From: an uncultured Bacteroidales bacterium
Lineage (GTDB): Bacteria; Bacteroidota; Bacteroidia; Bacteroidales; UBA932
Length of the DNA stretch: 64,000 bases
Direction: 5' to 3'
Assembly (NCBI GenBank): GCA_944322925.1
Contig: CALUQM010000004.1
Coordinates: forward strand, 1 to 64,000
Shown here one piece after another: positions 46,554 through 56,517 of the stretch (within the stretch, counting starts at the first letter, position 1; each line of letters starts with the position of its first letter). The notes under the pieces were generated by a model that saw nothing but the letters and a program-made list of their open reading frames with translations, was not told the origin of the DNA and did not search any database. A program made the position numbers and the translations under genes.

Positions 46554-47909
46554 GCGGCCGCTGCAGGTCCTGTTCTTTCCTGTCTTGCTGTAAAATCTTG
46601 CGCAGAACATCAGACCTGCGCTGGTAAGTCCCAGAGGGAACGACATCCATATACCTGTCAGGCCCCAGTCGAGCACGAACCCGAAAATGTACCCGGCAGG
46701 AAGCGATATCACGAAATAGGCAAGAAATGCTATCCAGACGACAGGCTTTACGTCAGAGATTCCGCGCAGCGCATTGGAATAGGCGCATTGCATCCCGTCA
46801 CCGAACTGGTATATGATAAACGGTATCGTGAGCCCGGAAACGATTGCCGCGACCTGGCTGTTGTCTGAAAACAGGTTTCCTATGCTCCCCCTGAATGCGA
46901 AGATCAGCGAAGATACGACAACCGCCATTACAAGTATCATCTGGAATCCTGCCCCGACTGAATATTTCATGTTTTCCGTATCTTTCTGTCCGAGGAAGAA
47001 ACTTGTCCTTACCGCGATGGCCGCTGCCATTCCGTAATAAAGCATGAACCCGAGCTGGCCGACCGTGAGCATCACCTGATGTGCCGCAAGCTGCAGGGTG
47101 CCGAGCCATCCTACCATTATCGTGGCAAGACTGAAGGAACCGGTTTCCATTCCCATCTGCAGACCTATCGGCAGGCCGAGCCTGTTCAGGGCGGTGAAAT
47201 CGTTTCCGTTTACCTTTCCTTCGGCGAACCCGGCCCTGTAGTCCGCATAGCGTTTCGAGAAGAAAAACATTCCCGCGAATATGAGCAGGGTGAGGACTCT
47301 GGATATCAGTGTCGAAATCCCGGCTCCGAGAAGCCCGAGTTCCGGACATCCAAGCTTTCCGAATATCAGGCACCAGTTGCCGAAAATATTGAATACGTTG
47401 CCGAGCAGAAGTATCCACATCGGCGTGACTGTGTCGGCGATCCCGTCCGAGAACTGCTTGAAGGAATTGAAAAGCAGCACGGGCAGCAGGGAGACCAGCA
47501 GTACCATGAAGTAAGGCCGTATCAAAGGCATAAGCTCGGAGGGCTGTCCGAGCCTGTCCACATTCAGATACAGGATATACATGAGAGCCATGAGAACAGC
47601 GGCCGCAACCGAATTCGCAGCCAGGCTGTTTTTCAGGACCCGGCCGATATCGCGGCATGCACCCTGTCCCGAAAGCCTGCCGACTATCGGGGTCAGTCCA
47701 TAAGAAAACCCCGTCGAGAAAATTATGACGAGGTTGAATACATTGTTGACAAAACTCGCGGCCGCCAGATCATCCGTATGGTAGTGTCCAACCATCATCG
47801 TATCGGCAAAACTCACCAGAATTATTCCGAGCTGTCCGATGATGATCGGAAGACCGAGGCTCAGCAGCGGCCGGTAATGTCTTGAATATTTACTGAAGTT
47901 TGTCCCCAT
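46548..47909 (-). CDS. MATE family efflux transporter
   Basis: 453 residues with twelve predicted membrane helices arranged as two similar halves, the MATE pattern ([25 protein letters not shown] in helix 1 and [26 protein letters not shown] in the second half). These cation-coupled exporters pump drugs or metabolites out of the inner membrane. Substrate unknown. Its start overlaps the end of rho by 20 bp, so it is likely transcribed with rho. The 3' end overlaps topB on the other strand by 6 bp. Confidence 0.93.
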   Translation of the reverse strand: MGTNFSKYSRHYRPLLSLGLPIIIGQLGIILVSFADTMMVGHYHTDDLAAASFVNNVFNLVIIFSTGFSYGLTPIVGRLSGQGACRDIGRVLKNSLAANSVAAAVLMALMYILYLNVDRLGQPSELMPLIRPYFMVLLVSLLPVLLFNSFKQFSDGIADTVTPMWILLLGNVFNIFGNWCLIFGKLGCPELGLLGAGISTLISRVLTLLIFAGMFFFSKRYADYRAGFAEGKVNGNDFTALNRLGLPIGLQMGMETGSFSLATIMVGWLGTLQLAAHQVMLTVGQLGFMLYYGMAAAIAVRTSFFLGQKDTENMKYSVGAGFQMILVMAVVVSSLIFAFRGSIGNLFSDNSQVAAIVSGLTIPFIIYQFGDGMQCAYSNALRGISDVKPVVWIAFLAYFVISLPAGYIFGFVLDWGLTGIWMSFPLGLTSAGLMFCARFYSKTGKNRTCSGRS

Positions 47910-49707
47910 TCATCGTAGCGAAAAATTCTTCGTTGGAAACTGTCTTTTCAAGACGGTCCTTGAGGAATTCCATGGCTTCTACCGAATTCATGTCCGCGAG
48001 ATAATTGCGGAGTATCCATATTCTGTTGCTCTGTTCCTGAGTGTAGAGAAGATCATCACGTCTCGTACTGCTCAGAGTCACGTCTACGGCAGGGAATATA
48101 CGCTTGTTGGACAGCCTTCTGTCAAGCTGGAGCTCCATGTTGCCCGTTCCCTTGAATTCTTCGAAAATCACGTCATCCATTTTGGAGCCGGTGTCCGTGA
48201 GTGCTGTGGCGAGAATAGTGAGCGAACCTCCGTTCTCGATGTTTCTCGCCGCACCGAAAAATCTTTTTGGCTTGTGTAGGGCATTGGCGTCCACACCGCC
48301 GGAAAGCACTTTGCCCGAAGCCGGCTGGACAGTATTGTATGCCCTGGCAAGACGTGTTATCGAGTCGAGGAATATCACAACGTCGTGGCCGCATTCCACG
48401 AGTCTTTTGGCTTTTTCGAGCACCATGTTGGCCACCTTGACGTGTTTCTCGGCAGGTTCGTCGAAAGTGGATGCCACGACCTCGGCCTTGACGCTTCTTG
48501 CCATGTCCGTCACTTCTTCCGGACGTTCATCTATAAGGAGGACGATCATGTAGACTTCAGGATGGTTGTCGGCAATGGCATTGGCTATGGATTTCAGGAG
48601 CATCGTCTTACCAGTTTTCGGCTGTGCGACGATAAGTCCTCTCTGGCCTTTGCCGATAGGCGTGAACATGTCCACGATTCTGCATGACAGGTCATTGTGA
48701 CCTTTCCCGAGCAGGTTGAACTTTTCGTCAGGGAAAAGCGGCGTAAGGAAATCGAACGGGATTCTGTCTCTGATGAATTCCGGAGTCCTTCCATTGACGT
48801 ACTTTATCTTTACGAGAGGGAAATATTTGTCCCCTTCGCGCGGAGGACGTATTTCACCGGTTACGGTATCGCCTGTTTTCAGGGCGTTGGTCTTGATCTG
48901 GCCTGCGGAAACATAAATGTCGTCCGGGGAATTCAGATAATTGTAGTCCGACGAACGCAGGAATCCGTAGCCGTCCGGCATTATTTCAAGGACTCCGGTA
49001 GCTTCGATCACTCCTTCGAATTCTATCTTCTGCTGCGGCATCTGACGCTGCTGTACATTCTGATGACCGTTGTTCGGCCGCGTTACGGCAGGCTGTGGTT
49101 GCTGGCTGCGCGGTTCGTTGTCCGTTTCCGTTACGCTGGCGGCTTCGACAGGTTCTGCCGGAGACTGCTTCTGGATTCTTGTGCGCTTTCTCCTTTCGGG
49201 ATTCTGGCTATTGGTATTCCTGTCCTGGTTCGTTGCGTTCTTTTCCTGGCTCCCGGAGTTGTCGGCCTGAGAACTCTCGGCTTTTTTCTCGGGAGCATCG
49301 GTCACGGCCTTTTCGGCAGGACGTGCGTCCGTCTCCGTATTTACGGCTTTAGCTGTCTTTTCGTTTTTCGTTTCGGACTTTGCCGCCGGTTCATCTGCGG
49401 TTTTTTTCTTGCGTCCGCGTTTGGCCGGAGCAGGCTGGCGGTTTTCCTCAGCCGGAGCCGCGTTCTGCTGCGGTGCGGCAGCCTTTGCTGCTTCTTCAGG
49501 ATTGGACGGCTGCTTTTTCGGACGTCCTCTTTTCTTCTTTTCCGGTTTTTCCGGTGCCGAGTGAGCATTGATTGCGGCTTCCTTGTCGAGAATCAGATAG
49601 GAGATGTCCTTTTTTTCCATTTTCTTGGTGACATGGATGCCGAGTTCCTTTGCGATGGAACGGACCTGTTCCAGATCCATTTCGTTTAAGTCGAAAATAT
49701 TGTGCAT
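47890..49707 (-). CDS. rho: Transcription termination factor Rho with large disordered insertion
   Basis: 605 residues; E. coli Rho has 419. The hexameric helicase ends transcripts. Residues 1-48 form the N-terminal helical Rho_N domain. Residues about 49-227 are a low-complexity, Lys/Ala/Pro/Gln-rich insertion with an AT-hook-like KKRGRPKK (58-65) and a second basic patch AKRGRKKK. An OB-fold RNA-binding domain follows ([23 protein letters not shown]) and then the ATPase with Walker [12 protein letters not shown]. Long disordered insertions are known in Bacteroides Rho, where phase separation has been reported. It is driven by a consensus promoter at 49778-49808 and is followed by the MATE gene. 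Confidence 0.96.
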   Translation of the reverse strand: MHNIFDLNEMDLEQVRSIAKELGIHVTKKMEKKDISYLILDKEAAINAHSAPEKPEKKKRGRPKKQPSNPEEAAKAAAPQQNAAPAEENRQPAPAKRGRKKKTADEPAAKSETKNEKTAKAVNTETDARPAEKAVTDAPEKKAESSQADNSGSQEKNATNQDRNTNSQNPERRKRTRIQKQSPAEPVEAASVTETDNEPRSQQPQPAVTRPNNGHQNVQQRQMPQQKIEFEGVIEATGVLEIMPDGYGFLRSSDYNYLNSPDDIYVSAGQIKTNALKTGDTVTGEIRPPREGDKYFPLVKIKYVNGRTPEFIRDRIPFDFLTPLFPDEKFNLLGKGHNDLSCRIVDMFTPIGKGQRGLIVAQPKTGKTMLLKSIANAIADNHPEVYMIVLLIDERPEEVTDMARSVKAEVVASTFDEPAEKHVKVANMVLEKAKRLVECGHDVVIFLDSITRLARAYNTVQPASGKVLSGGVDANALHKPKRFFGAARNIENGGSLTILATALTDTGSKMDDVIFEEFKGTGNMELQLDRRLSNKRIFPAVDVTLSSTRRDDLLYTQEQSNRIWILRNYLADMNSVEAMEFLKDRLEKTVSNEEFFATMNGDKLQ

Positions 49708-49777
49708 ATAGTAAGTTTATCCTATGAAATACATTGAAAATATGTAATCAGGGGGAGGAATTTTTCCAAAGACTTTG

Positions 49778-49808
49778 CAAATATACTAATTTGCACCGAA
49801 CTTCCAAA
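49778..49808 (-). promoter_or_regulatory. Promoter for rho
   Basis: On the minus strand TTTG (49805-49808), 19-bp spacer, TATATTTG (49778-49785): a perfect consensus. Start of transcription near 49771 gives a 5' UTR of about 64 nt before the ATG at 49707. Confidence 0.82.
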
Positions 49809-49844
49809 TAAATAATCGCACTCTATACACTCTATAAATAATCG
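49808..49844. repeat. Nested direct repeats just upstream of the rho -33 element
   Basis: ATAAATAATCG occurs at 49808-49818 and again at 49834-49844 (26-bp period). Between them CACTCTATA is repeated in tandem at 49819-49827 and 49828-49836. The block abuts the -33 element and could be a binding site for an activator or repressor of rho. Confidence 0.6.
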
Positions 49845-49887
49845 TAATCTTGCCTCTCCTGCCGTGCCGCTTTTGCCGTCCCGGGGC

Positions 49888-52641
49888 CTAATTGTCCCAG
49901 TAGCTCGTACTTTTCTTGAATCTCAGCAGGTCGGAAAGAGCCGCCGCGTTGGCCGCAATCTTGAATGACCACGATTCCCACTGTCCGTTAGGAATCCAGG
50001 AGAACGATATGTTGAAGCAATGCAGGTCGTATGTCGCGCTCAGCTGGGTAGTGGACATCCTGAATGCCATGATGTCGAAGTTGGTCGTGAGATTTATCGA
50101 CAGGGCCGGCGTAATCTTGACGTTTCCGGATACGCCGAGGGTCTGGGTATGCCTGTGATTGGTTATCAGCTGGTTGTTGGAATACTGGTAGGACCGGCTG
50201 TAGCTGTACGAATAGTTGAAGTTTATCGACCACGGGGAGTTCGGATTCATGTAGTAGAGCCAGCCTCCCGGTATGTATTCTCCTGTAACAGGATGGTAAT
50301 ATATTCTCGTATAGTCCGAAGCAGGGTTTCCTCCGGCCTGTGCGCTTCCGTCGTTTCCGTTGATTTTCCCTTCTCCTGAAAGCGAATAGGAGATGGATGC
50401 GCTCGCATTGGTCAGACGGACGGGATTCGCCCATCCCTGTGTCTGCACGTTGAATTTGTTGATCTTCCGACCCCTTTCGTCGATGGCGTAAGGATCCAGG
50501 TTCACATTGGCGCTTATGCCTACCTTGCCGAATACCGAGGTCGACATCGAAATGCCTATGTTGCTGAGATTCAGCGAATCGGCGAGGAAATTATACCCGG
50601 TGTTCAAGGTCAGCTGGTCTATGAGCTTGATTTTCTTTTCCCCCTTTCCGGTAGTGTCCCTGAGGTCGCGCACCTTTGCCTCAAGGTTGTTGCTTATGGA
50701 AAGGTTCATCGATGCCGTCTTTCCCTTGCCTGGAGGAGAGTACAGCTGTCCTGCATAAATATTGTAGTCGAGACTCTGTACCTGGCCGTTGGCGTCGGTG
50801 TATGTGAGGGTCCTCCATCCGTTGAAATATTTTGCCTTCTCGGGACTGAAAGAAAAAGATATCGACGGTGAAATCACATGTCTTATGGCCTGGATTTTCC
50901 TGTGCTTGCCGAAATTGAACATTCCGTACAGCCTTGTGTTCATCGACAGGCTTCCGGAATAGGTGTGGGTGGCTCCGAATGTGCTGAACTGCTTGCCTTC
51001 CACATCCTCCACCTGGCCGGTGTCAGGATTGTACACCTTTTCTGTCGCCCTGAAAAACCAGTTCATGCCGTAGCTTATGCTCGGAGTGAAGTTGATGTAT
51101 TTGAAAAGCGTGAAATTCGGCAGGCCGATCTGGAAATTGTGTGTCATGCCGTTCTGGAATTTATCCAGAAATCCCGGCTGGTTGAATTCGGACGCCTTGA
51201 AATTGATCTTGTTCTGCAGAGTAGTGCTGTAGCCGAGCGAAAACTGTTCGTAGAACCTTTCCTTGCCGACCCTGTTCTTCCTTTTGAACGGGTAGAACCT
51301 GCTCACCGAGAATGTGAGGTTAGGCAGGGTGAACGAATAGGAGCTGTCTATCGAGTTCTGGCTGTGAAGGGCATTGACGGACAGGTTGAACTTTCCGTTC
51401 CAGTTCTTGGAGTAGGATATGGATGACGATATCTGGTTCTGCAGCGCTTCCGTGACGGAGGTGGAGTTGTAGCGGCTGTTCGACGGGCTCGAGAAATTCA
51501 CCGACGCGCTGAACGATGTCCCGGGCCTTGCCTTGGCATCCTGCGAGTGGCTCCAGCGTACTCCGAAATTCCTCATCTGGTTGAAGTCCGTACTTCCTTT
51601 TTCTCCGGTCTGGTCATTGGAGTATGTGATGGAGAAGTTACCGTTGCACTTGTAGTTCACCTTGTACCGGGAATCGACCTGGACGCTCCATGAGCCGAGA
51701 GTATATATGTCGCCCGTGAGTGAAATGTCGAAATAGTCTCCGAGCACGAAATACATTCCGGCGTCCCTGAGGTAGAATCCTCGTGCAGCCTCTTCTCCGA
51801 AAGTAGGCATGAGGAGTCCCGTGGCTCTGTCAGGCCTTTTCGGAATGAATCCGAAAGGAAGCACTACGGGAAAAAGCGGAATATCCTCTATGACAGGCCA
51901 TGCCGGACCGAAAACTGTCTTCTGCGACGGCTTGGTCATGACCTTGGCCGCCGACAGGTGCAGGTAATAGTGCGGATGCTCGGCATCGCAGACAGTATAT
52001 TTTCCGTCGGTGATGTTTATGGAATTGTCCGCCATCATCTTGATGTTCTGACCGTGCAGGATGCCGTCCTGTTCCTGGGTCACCATGTTCGTGATTCTGG
52101 CCTTGCCTGAATCGAAATTATATCTCAGTTCCTCCATCGTGTAGGTCTTGCCTCCCTGAGTCATGGTCGGCATTCCGGTGATGAGACCCGTCGAGTCCTT
52201 CGTGCCTCTGGCATAGACCGTTTTGGTCTGGATGTCATAGACCATATAGTCGGCAGCGAGTTCCATGTCCTCGTACTTGACCTTTACGTCGCCGTAGTAG
52301 TAGATCATCCTTTTCCCGTCAGTGAAATCCTCCACTATCGAATCCCTCGCGGAAGTGAAGGCCGGGACCTTGAGAGAACTCTTGCCGAGCATGTCCAGGG
52401 AATCCTGTCTTGCTACCGAATCCGCGTATGCGGTAGAATCGAGGACGGCACGCATCGAATCGCTTATGGCCGGAAGCGTATCGGCCTTGGCTTCGATACG
52501 TTCCGCTCTCTGACGGTTCCTCCTCGATCTGCGGTCATCCTGAGACGAGACCGTGAAGGAACTGAGAATCAGCAAAGCGATTACGGCGAAAAACACCTTG
52601 TCCCTTTTCCTGTTCAATGGACCTGAGTTATATTGTGACAT
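49888..52641 (-). CDS. lptD: LPS-assembly protein LptD-like outer-membrane barrel (OstA family)
   Basis: 917 residues. Signal-like N-terminal hydrophobic stretch (VFFAVIALLILSSFTVSSQ), a charged low-complexity segment, then a LptA-like beta-jellyroll (about 95-235; GDVKVKYEDMELAADYMVYD), and a long beta-barrel rich in aromatic alternating strands. This is the LptD layout, the outer-membrane translocon that inserts lipopolysaccharide. The disulfide-forming Cys pairs of E. coli LptD are not evident. It diverges from the amidase gene and follows its own promoter (52686-52717). Confidence 0.87.
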   Translation of the reverse strand: MSQYNSGPLNRKRDKVFFAVIALLILSSFTVSSQDDRRSRRNRQRAERIEAKADTLPAISDSMRAVLDSTAYADSVARQDSLDMLGKSSLKVPAFTSARDSIVEDFTDGKRMIYYYGDVKVKYEDMELAADYMVYDIQTKTVYARGTKDSTGLITGMPTMTQGGKTYTMEELRYNFDSGKARITNMVTQEQDGILHGQNIKMMADNSINITDGKYTVCDAEHPHYYLHLSAAKVMTKPSQKTVFGPAWPVIEDIPLFPVVLPFGFIPKRPDRATGLLMPTFGEEAARGFYLRDAGMYFVLGDYFDISLTGDIYTLGSWSVQVDSRYKVNYKCNGNFSITYSNDQTGEKGSTDFNQMRNFGVRWSHSQDAKARPGTSFSASVNFSSPSNSRYNSTSVTEALQNQISSSISYSKNWNGKFNLSVNALHSQNSIDSSYSFTLPNLTFSVSRFYPFKRKNRVGKERFYEQFSLGYSTTLQNKINFKASEFNQPGFLDKFQNGMTHNFQIGLPNFTLFKYINFTPSISYGMNWFFRATEKVYNPDTGQVEDVEGKQFSTFGATHTYSGSLSMNTRLYGMFNFGKHRKIQAIRHVISPSISFSFSPEKAKYFNGWRTLTYTDANGQVQSLDYNIYAGQLYSPPGKGKTASMNLSISNNLEAKVRDLRDTTGKGEKKIKLIDQLTLNTGYNFLADSLNLSNIGISMSTSVFGKVGISANVNLDPYAIDERGRKINKFNVQTQGWANPVRLTNASASISYSLSGEGKINGNDGSAQAGGNPASDYTRIYYHPVTGEYIPGGWLYYMNPNSPWSINFNYSYSYSRSYQYSNNQLITNHRHTQTLGVSGNVKITPALSINLTTNFDIMAFRMSTTQLSATYDLHCFNISFSWIPNGQWESWSFKIAANAAALSDLLRFKKSTSYWDN

Positions 52642-52670
52642 TAAATCTCTCCAAATTCAGCAAAAATTCA

Positions 52671-52678
52671 TATTTTTG
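52671..52678 (+). promoter_or_regulatory. Promoter -7 box for the amidase gene
   Basis: TATTTTTG matches TAnnTTTG, 52 bp before the amidase ATG at 52731. No clean -33 element is seen. It overlaps the divergent lptD promoter region. Confidence 0.5.
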
Positions 52679-52685
52679 CAAGACG

Positions 52686-52717
52686 CAAAGTTAAAACTAT
52701 TTTCAAATATTACCAAA
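52686..52717 (-). promoter_or_regulatory. Promoter for lptD
   Basis: On the minus strand TTTG (52714-52717), 20-bp spacer, TAACTTTG (52686-52693) is a full consensus match, 44 bp before the lptD ATG. Confidence 0.75.
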
Positions 52718-52730
52718 TACGGCTTATCGA

Positions 52731-53849
52731 ATGAATGATATCCGACATAAATCCAGACTCGTCACGTTCATCCTTTCGGCTGTCCTGTCCATGCTTTTTC
52801 CGGGCATGGTTTACGGTGCGCCCGACGGCGGTGACCTCTGTCTGAAAACCGTGGTCATCGATCCCGGACACGGAGGCCGCGACCCCGGATGCATCAGCAG
52901 GGACGGGAAAGTCTATGAGAAAAACCTCAATCTCGATGTGGCCAAAAGGCTCGGAGCCAAGATTTCGGCCGCCTATCCCGACGTCAGGGTGGTGTACACC
53001 AGATCTACGGACGTATTCATCCCTCTGAACACAAGGGCGGACATCGCCAACAGAAATAATGCCAATCTTTTCATTTCCATTCATACCAACGGCTGGGAGA
53101 CCTCGCAGCCTCACGGATTTTCGACACATATTTTCGGAAACAACATGCTTTCCTCGAACCAGGACCTTGTCCGCCGCGAGAATTCCGTAATCCTGCTCGA
53201 GGAAGACTATTCCATAAACTATCAGGGTTTCGACCCGAATGACCCCGAATCGTATATTTTCTTCAATCTCATGCAGAATGCGAATTACGAACAGAGCCTT
53301 GCATTCGCTGCAGACGTGGACAAGGAGTTGTCCAAAGGCCCCGTAACGTACAACAGAGGCATAAGCCAGAACGCCTTTATTGTTCTTTGGAAAGCTACGG
53401 TGCCGGCCGTTCTCGTGGAGATGGGGTTCATTTCCAATTCATCCGACCTGAAAATACTGACTTCGCCGACCCGCAGGGAAGAGATTGCCGGCAGGCTGTT
53501 CGATGCCTTCAGGAATTTCAAGACGAGATACGACGCCAGCCTCGATTACGAGACCGAGTCTGTTCCGGACCCTCACTCCGGAGATGGCAGTCGGCAGCAG
53601 GCGCAGCCTGACATGTCCTCGGATGACGGATACGGCGTACAGATTTTTGCCCTGAGCAAGCTGCTTGAGCCGGGGGACAGCGCCTTCAAGGGCTACGACG
53701 CCGTCGCGGTAAAAAGCGGAAACATCTATAAATATATTATAAGGGAATCTTCTGCCGATGCGGCGAGGGCACTGTTCAGAAAAGTCCGGAAAACTTTTCC
53801 GGGTTCTTTCCCTGTAAGGATCGAGGACGGCGCAGTCTCAGCCCTTTAG
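52731..53849 (+). CDS. N-acetylmuramoyl-L-alanine amidase with SPOR-like C-terminus
   Basis: 372 residues. A signal peptide (ending near VYG) precedes an Amidase_3 domain that cuts the stem peptide from muramic acid in peptidoglycan. The zinc ligands and catalytic acid are His47 (DPGHGG), Glu63 (EKNLNLDV), His118 (SIHTNG) and the Glu of LVEMGFISN near residue 228. The tail (about 300-372; GVQIFAL then AARALFRKVRK) resembles a SPOR domain, which would bind denuded glycan at the division site. It forms an operon with the MlaD gene. Confidence 0.92.
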   Translation: MNDIRHKSRLVTFILSAVLSMLFPGMVYGAPDGGDLCLKTVVIDPGHGGRDPGCISRDGKVYEKNLNLDVAKRLGAKISAAYPDVRVVYTRSTDVFIPLNTRADIANRNNANLFISIHTNGWETSQPHGFSTHIFGNNMLSSNQDLVRRENSVILLEEDYSINYQGFDPNDPESYIFFNLMQNANYEQSLAFAADVDKELSKGPVTYNRGISQNAFIVLWKATVPAVLVEMGFISNSSDLKILTSPTRREEIAGRLFDAFRNFKTRYDASLDYETESVPDPHSGDGSRQQAQPDMSSDDGYGVQIFALSKLLEPGDSAFKGYDAVAVKSGNIYKYIIRESSADAARALFRKVRKTFPGSFPVRIEDGAVSAL

Positions 53850-53857
53850 ATTTTATT

Positions 53858-53872
53858 CCGGGAAAATCCCGG
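53858..53872 (+). other. Hairpin between amidase and MlaD genes
   Basis: CCGGGA (53858-53863), 3-nt loop, TCCCGG (53867-53872): a perfect 6-bp stem in the 57-nt gap, with no T tract after it. It may attenuate or stabilise the mRNA. Confidence 0.4.
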
Positions 53873-53906
53873 GAATGACCATGCAAACTTGAAAATCGTC
53901 TGAAAC

Positions 53907-54812
53907 ATGAAACGGGAACTCAAAATCGGAATACTGGCTATAGCGGTCCTTGTCGCAAGTTTTTTTGTCATAAATTTTCTCCGCGGCAAGGATATTCTGA
54001 ACAAGGAATATGAACTGGTATCCTTCTATGATGACGTGCAGGGACTGCTTCCGTCATCCGCCGTATATATAAAGGGATTCAAGGCGGGTACGGTCTCGGA
54101 TGTCTCGTATGACAGGACAAGGCAGGGATTCGATGTAGTCTGCTCGATTTCCAAGGATTTTTCCGTACCGTCGGATTCCAGGATGACGATTTACAGTGCC
54201 GACCTGATGGGCGGCAAGGCCATCAGGATCGATCTCGGGACATCGTCCGTACCGGCAGGTGACGGGGATTTCCTTCAGCCGTCGGTATCTCCTGACATGC
54301 TTTCCTCCATTGCTGCCGGCATAGAGCCCATAATCAGCAAGGGGAGCGAAGTCCTCGACGACCTCGACAGCGCCCTGGTAAATCTGAACCTTACGCTTTC
54401 AGACGAGAACAGGGCTACGCTCAGGCACATCCTTGTCAATATCGACAGTGCCGTGGACAAGATAGACGGCATAGCAGGAACATTGGAGTCCGGTGTGCCT
54501 GACATTGAGGCCGTGATATCCAATCTGAATTCCCTGTCGGCAAAACTTGCCGTCATTGCCGATAAGGCGGACGCCTCGATGTCGGACATAAACAGCATAA
54601 GCTCCAAACTCGACAGTGCCGATATCTCAGGGCTTGTAGCAAGCATGGATTCGCTGGTGATGAAACTTCATGCTTCAGACGGCACGGTCGGAAAACTTGT
54701 CAACGACGATTCGGTCTACCTTTCCGTGGATTCCCTGATTTCGGACATATCCTCTCTTGTGAAGAAAATCGAGCAGAATCCTAAGAAATATATCCGGATA
54801 TCCGTCTTCTGA
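53907..54812 (+). CDS. MlaD/MCE family lipid-transport protein
   Basis: 301 residues. One N-terminal membrane helix (IGILAIAVLVASFFVINFLRG), then the MCE domain (about 35-115) with YDDVQGLLPSSAVYIKGFKAGTVSDV. Then a long helical region with regular hydrophobic spacing that reads as a coiled coil. MCE proteins form periplasmic rings that carry phospholipids between membranes. The ATPase and permease partners (MlaE/MlaF) are not in the window. Its position after the amidase and next to lptD makes this an envelope cluster. Confidence 0.9.
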   Translation: MKRELKIGILAIAVLVASFFVINFLRGKDILNKEYELVSFYDDVQGLLPSSAVYIKGFKAGTVSDVSYDRTRQGFDVVCSISKDFSVPSDSRMTIYSADLMGGKAIRIDLGTSSVPAGDGDFLQPSVSPDMLSSIAAGIEPIISKGSEVLDDLDSALVNLNLTLSDENRATLRHILVNIDSAVDKIDGIAGTLESGVPDIEAVISNLNSLSAKLAVIADKADASMSDINSISSKLDSADISGLVASMDSLVMKLHASDGTVGKLVNDDSVYLSVDSLISDISSLVKKIEQNPKKYIRISVF

Positions 54813-55082
54813 CATTCTCAGGACATGATTGCCCGGCCTTTTTGTGATTTTGAATAATTCTAAATAGCTAAAAAGGTAAAACTCAATGGTATTAAGATTT
54901 TGTTAACTTGTAATTCTTTGTAATTCAGTTGTTTATAAGGGTAAACGTTTGCGGCTGGGCGAAGCGTTTAGAAGTAAAAAAAACTTAATATACAATAGCA
55001 ATTAAAAATTTTTGTAAAATATTTTTCCTCATATTTGTCATCGTTTTCACACCTGCTGACCTGAAAATACGATTGGATAAAT
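54813..55082 (+). other. AT-rich 270-bp dnaA leader region
   Basis: The longest gene-free stretch of the window. It holds a 10-bp-period direct repeat (TTGTAATTC at 54908-54916 and 54918-54926), an inverted repeat TAAACG/CGTTTA (54942-54947 and 54965-54970), and a one-mismatch -7 box CATATTTG at 55030-55037. I find no convincing DnaA box (TTATCCACA-like), so I do not call an origin here. Confidence 0.6.
54908..54926. repeat. Tandem TTGTAATTC repeat upstream of dnaA
   Basis: Two identical 9-mers spaced with a 10-bp period, one helical turn apart, so a protein could contact both on one face. About 155 bp before the dnaA start. Confidence 0.4.
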
Positions 55083-56504
55083 ATGTCTCAAGATATTCAC
55101 ATAATGATATGGAACCGCTGCCTCAAGATGATAGAGCAGATCGTGAACCCGAGGGCGTTCGACACCTGGTTCAAGCCGATCAGACCTGTATCGTTCAGCG
55201 AGGGCGTCCTTACCGTCGATGTGCCTTCCGAGTTTTTCCGGGAATATCTTGAAGAATATTATCTCGACGTACTGAAAAAAACACTTAAAAGGGAGATCGG
55301 TGCAGATGCCAAACTGGTTTACCGCGTCGCTCCCGTCAAGGTCCAGCCTCCGATGGTCTATCCTGCAGCAAACGGCAATACTCCGGAAAACAAGCCGATA
55401 TCCGTTCCGACTTTCCGGCAGTCCGGAAGTCCGAATCCGTTTGTGATTCCGGGTCTCCAGAGGGTCAAGGTGAATACACAGCTCAATCCGAACTATTGTT
55501 TCGCCAACCTTGTCGCAGGCGAATGCAACAAGATGGGAATCACGGCGGGGGAGAGCATCGCCCAGTATCCCGGGAAAACCGCGTTCAATCCTCTTTTCCT
55601 GTACGGAGGTCCGGGACTCGGCAAGACGCACATCGCCCAGGCCATAGGAATTGCCATCAAGGAAAAATATCCTGAACTCGTAGTTCTCTATGTCCCGGCC
55701 AACAGGTTCAAGACCCAGTACATGGATGCCGTGACCGTCAAGAACAATCTTACGGATTTCCTTGCATTCTACATGAGGATGGATGTCCTTATTATCGATG
55801 ATATCCAGGACATGTCTTCTCCGGGGACCCAGAATGCCTTTTTCCAGATATTCAATCATCTGCATCTGGCCGGGAAGCAGCTTATTTTCACTTCAGACAG
55901 GGCTCCGGTGGATCTTCAGAACTTCGAGGAAAGACTCCTTTCGAGGCTCAAATGGGGACTGTCCGTCGAACTCCAGAGACCGGACTTCGCCACGAGGTTG
56001 TCCATGCTCAAGTCGCGCAGTTTCCGTGAGGGCGTGCAGCTCAGCGACGATGTCCTTATCTTTCTCGCCACGAGGATCACTTCCAATTTCAGGGAACTCG
56101 AGGGGGCTCTGATATCTCTGATAGCGAATGCGACTTTCACTCATAAGGAAATAACTGTCGGGATGGCCGAACAGATCACTACCAAGATCGTCGGTGAGCA
56201 GAAGAACGACATTACCATAGACAAGGTCCAGAAGGCGGTATGCCAGTATTTCAATATTACCATGGACAATCTCCTGTCCAAATCAAGGAAGCGCCAGATC
56301 GTCCAGGCCCGCCAGATTGCCATGTACATGAGCCGCAATCTGCTGAAATGCTCCCTTTCGACCATCGGTTCCGAAATCGGCGGCAAGGACCATTCCACAG
56401 TCCTTCATGCATGTACGACGGTCCAGGACCTTATGAGCATAGACAAGACATTCAGACAGTATGTCTCGGATATAGAAAAGATGCTTGTCCCTGCCAAGGG
56501 ATAA
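55083..56504 (+). CDS. dnaA: Chromosomal replication initiator DnaA
   Basis: 473 residues. Binds DnaA boxes and melts the origin. Domain I starts MSQDIHIMIWNRCLKMIEQ, a variable linker with Pro/Asn follows near residues 95-135, then AAA+ domain III with Walker A GGPGLGKT (175-182) and Walker B LIIDDIQDM. Domain IV carries the DnaA signature GGKDHSTVLHACTTV. Neither dnaN nor gyrB follows; instead pepD begins 13 bp downstream, so dnaA heads an unusual metabolic neighbourhood. Confidence 0.97.
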   Translation: MSQDIHIMIWNRCLKMIEQIVNPRAFDTWFKPIRPVSFSEGVLTVDVPSEFFREYLEEYYLDVLKKTLKREIGADAKLVYRVAPVKVQPPMVYPAANGNTPENKPISVPTFRQSGSPNPFVIPGLQRVKVNTQLNPNYCFANLVAGECNKMGITAGESIAQYPGKTAFNPLFLYGGPGLGKTHIAQAIGIAIKEKYPELVVLYVPANRFKTQYMDAVTVKNNLTDFLAFYMRMDVLIIDDIQDMSSPGTQNAFFQIFNHLHLAGKQLIFTSDRAPVDLQNFEERLLSRLKWGLSVELQRPDFATRLSMLKSRSFREGVQLSDDVLIFLATRITSNFRELEGALISLIANATFTHKEITVGMAEQITTKIVGEQKNDITIDKVQKAVCQYFNITMDNLLSKSRKRQIVQARQIAMYMSRNLLKCSLSTIGSEIGGKDHSTVLHACTTVQDLMSIDKTFRQYVSDIEKMLVPAKG

Positions 56505-56517
56505 AAATACCCGCATT

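Noticed and set aside
54942..54970. oriC with DnaA boxes in the dnaA leader
   Set aside because: Only a TAAACG/CGTTTA inverted repeat is present; the nearest match to TTATCCACA (in 55042-55051) shares about 6 of 9 bases.
56485..56517. Extended PepD start inside dnaA
   Set aside because: It overlaps the DnaA tail and adds a basic lead; the ATG at 56518 gives the family length.
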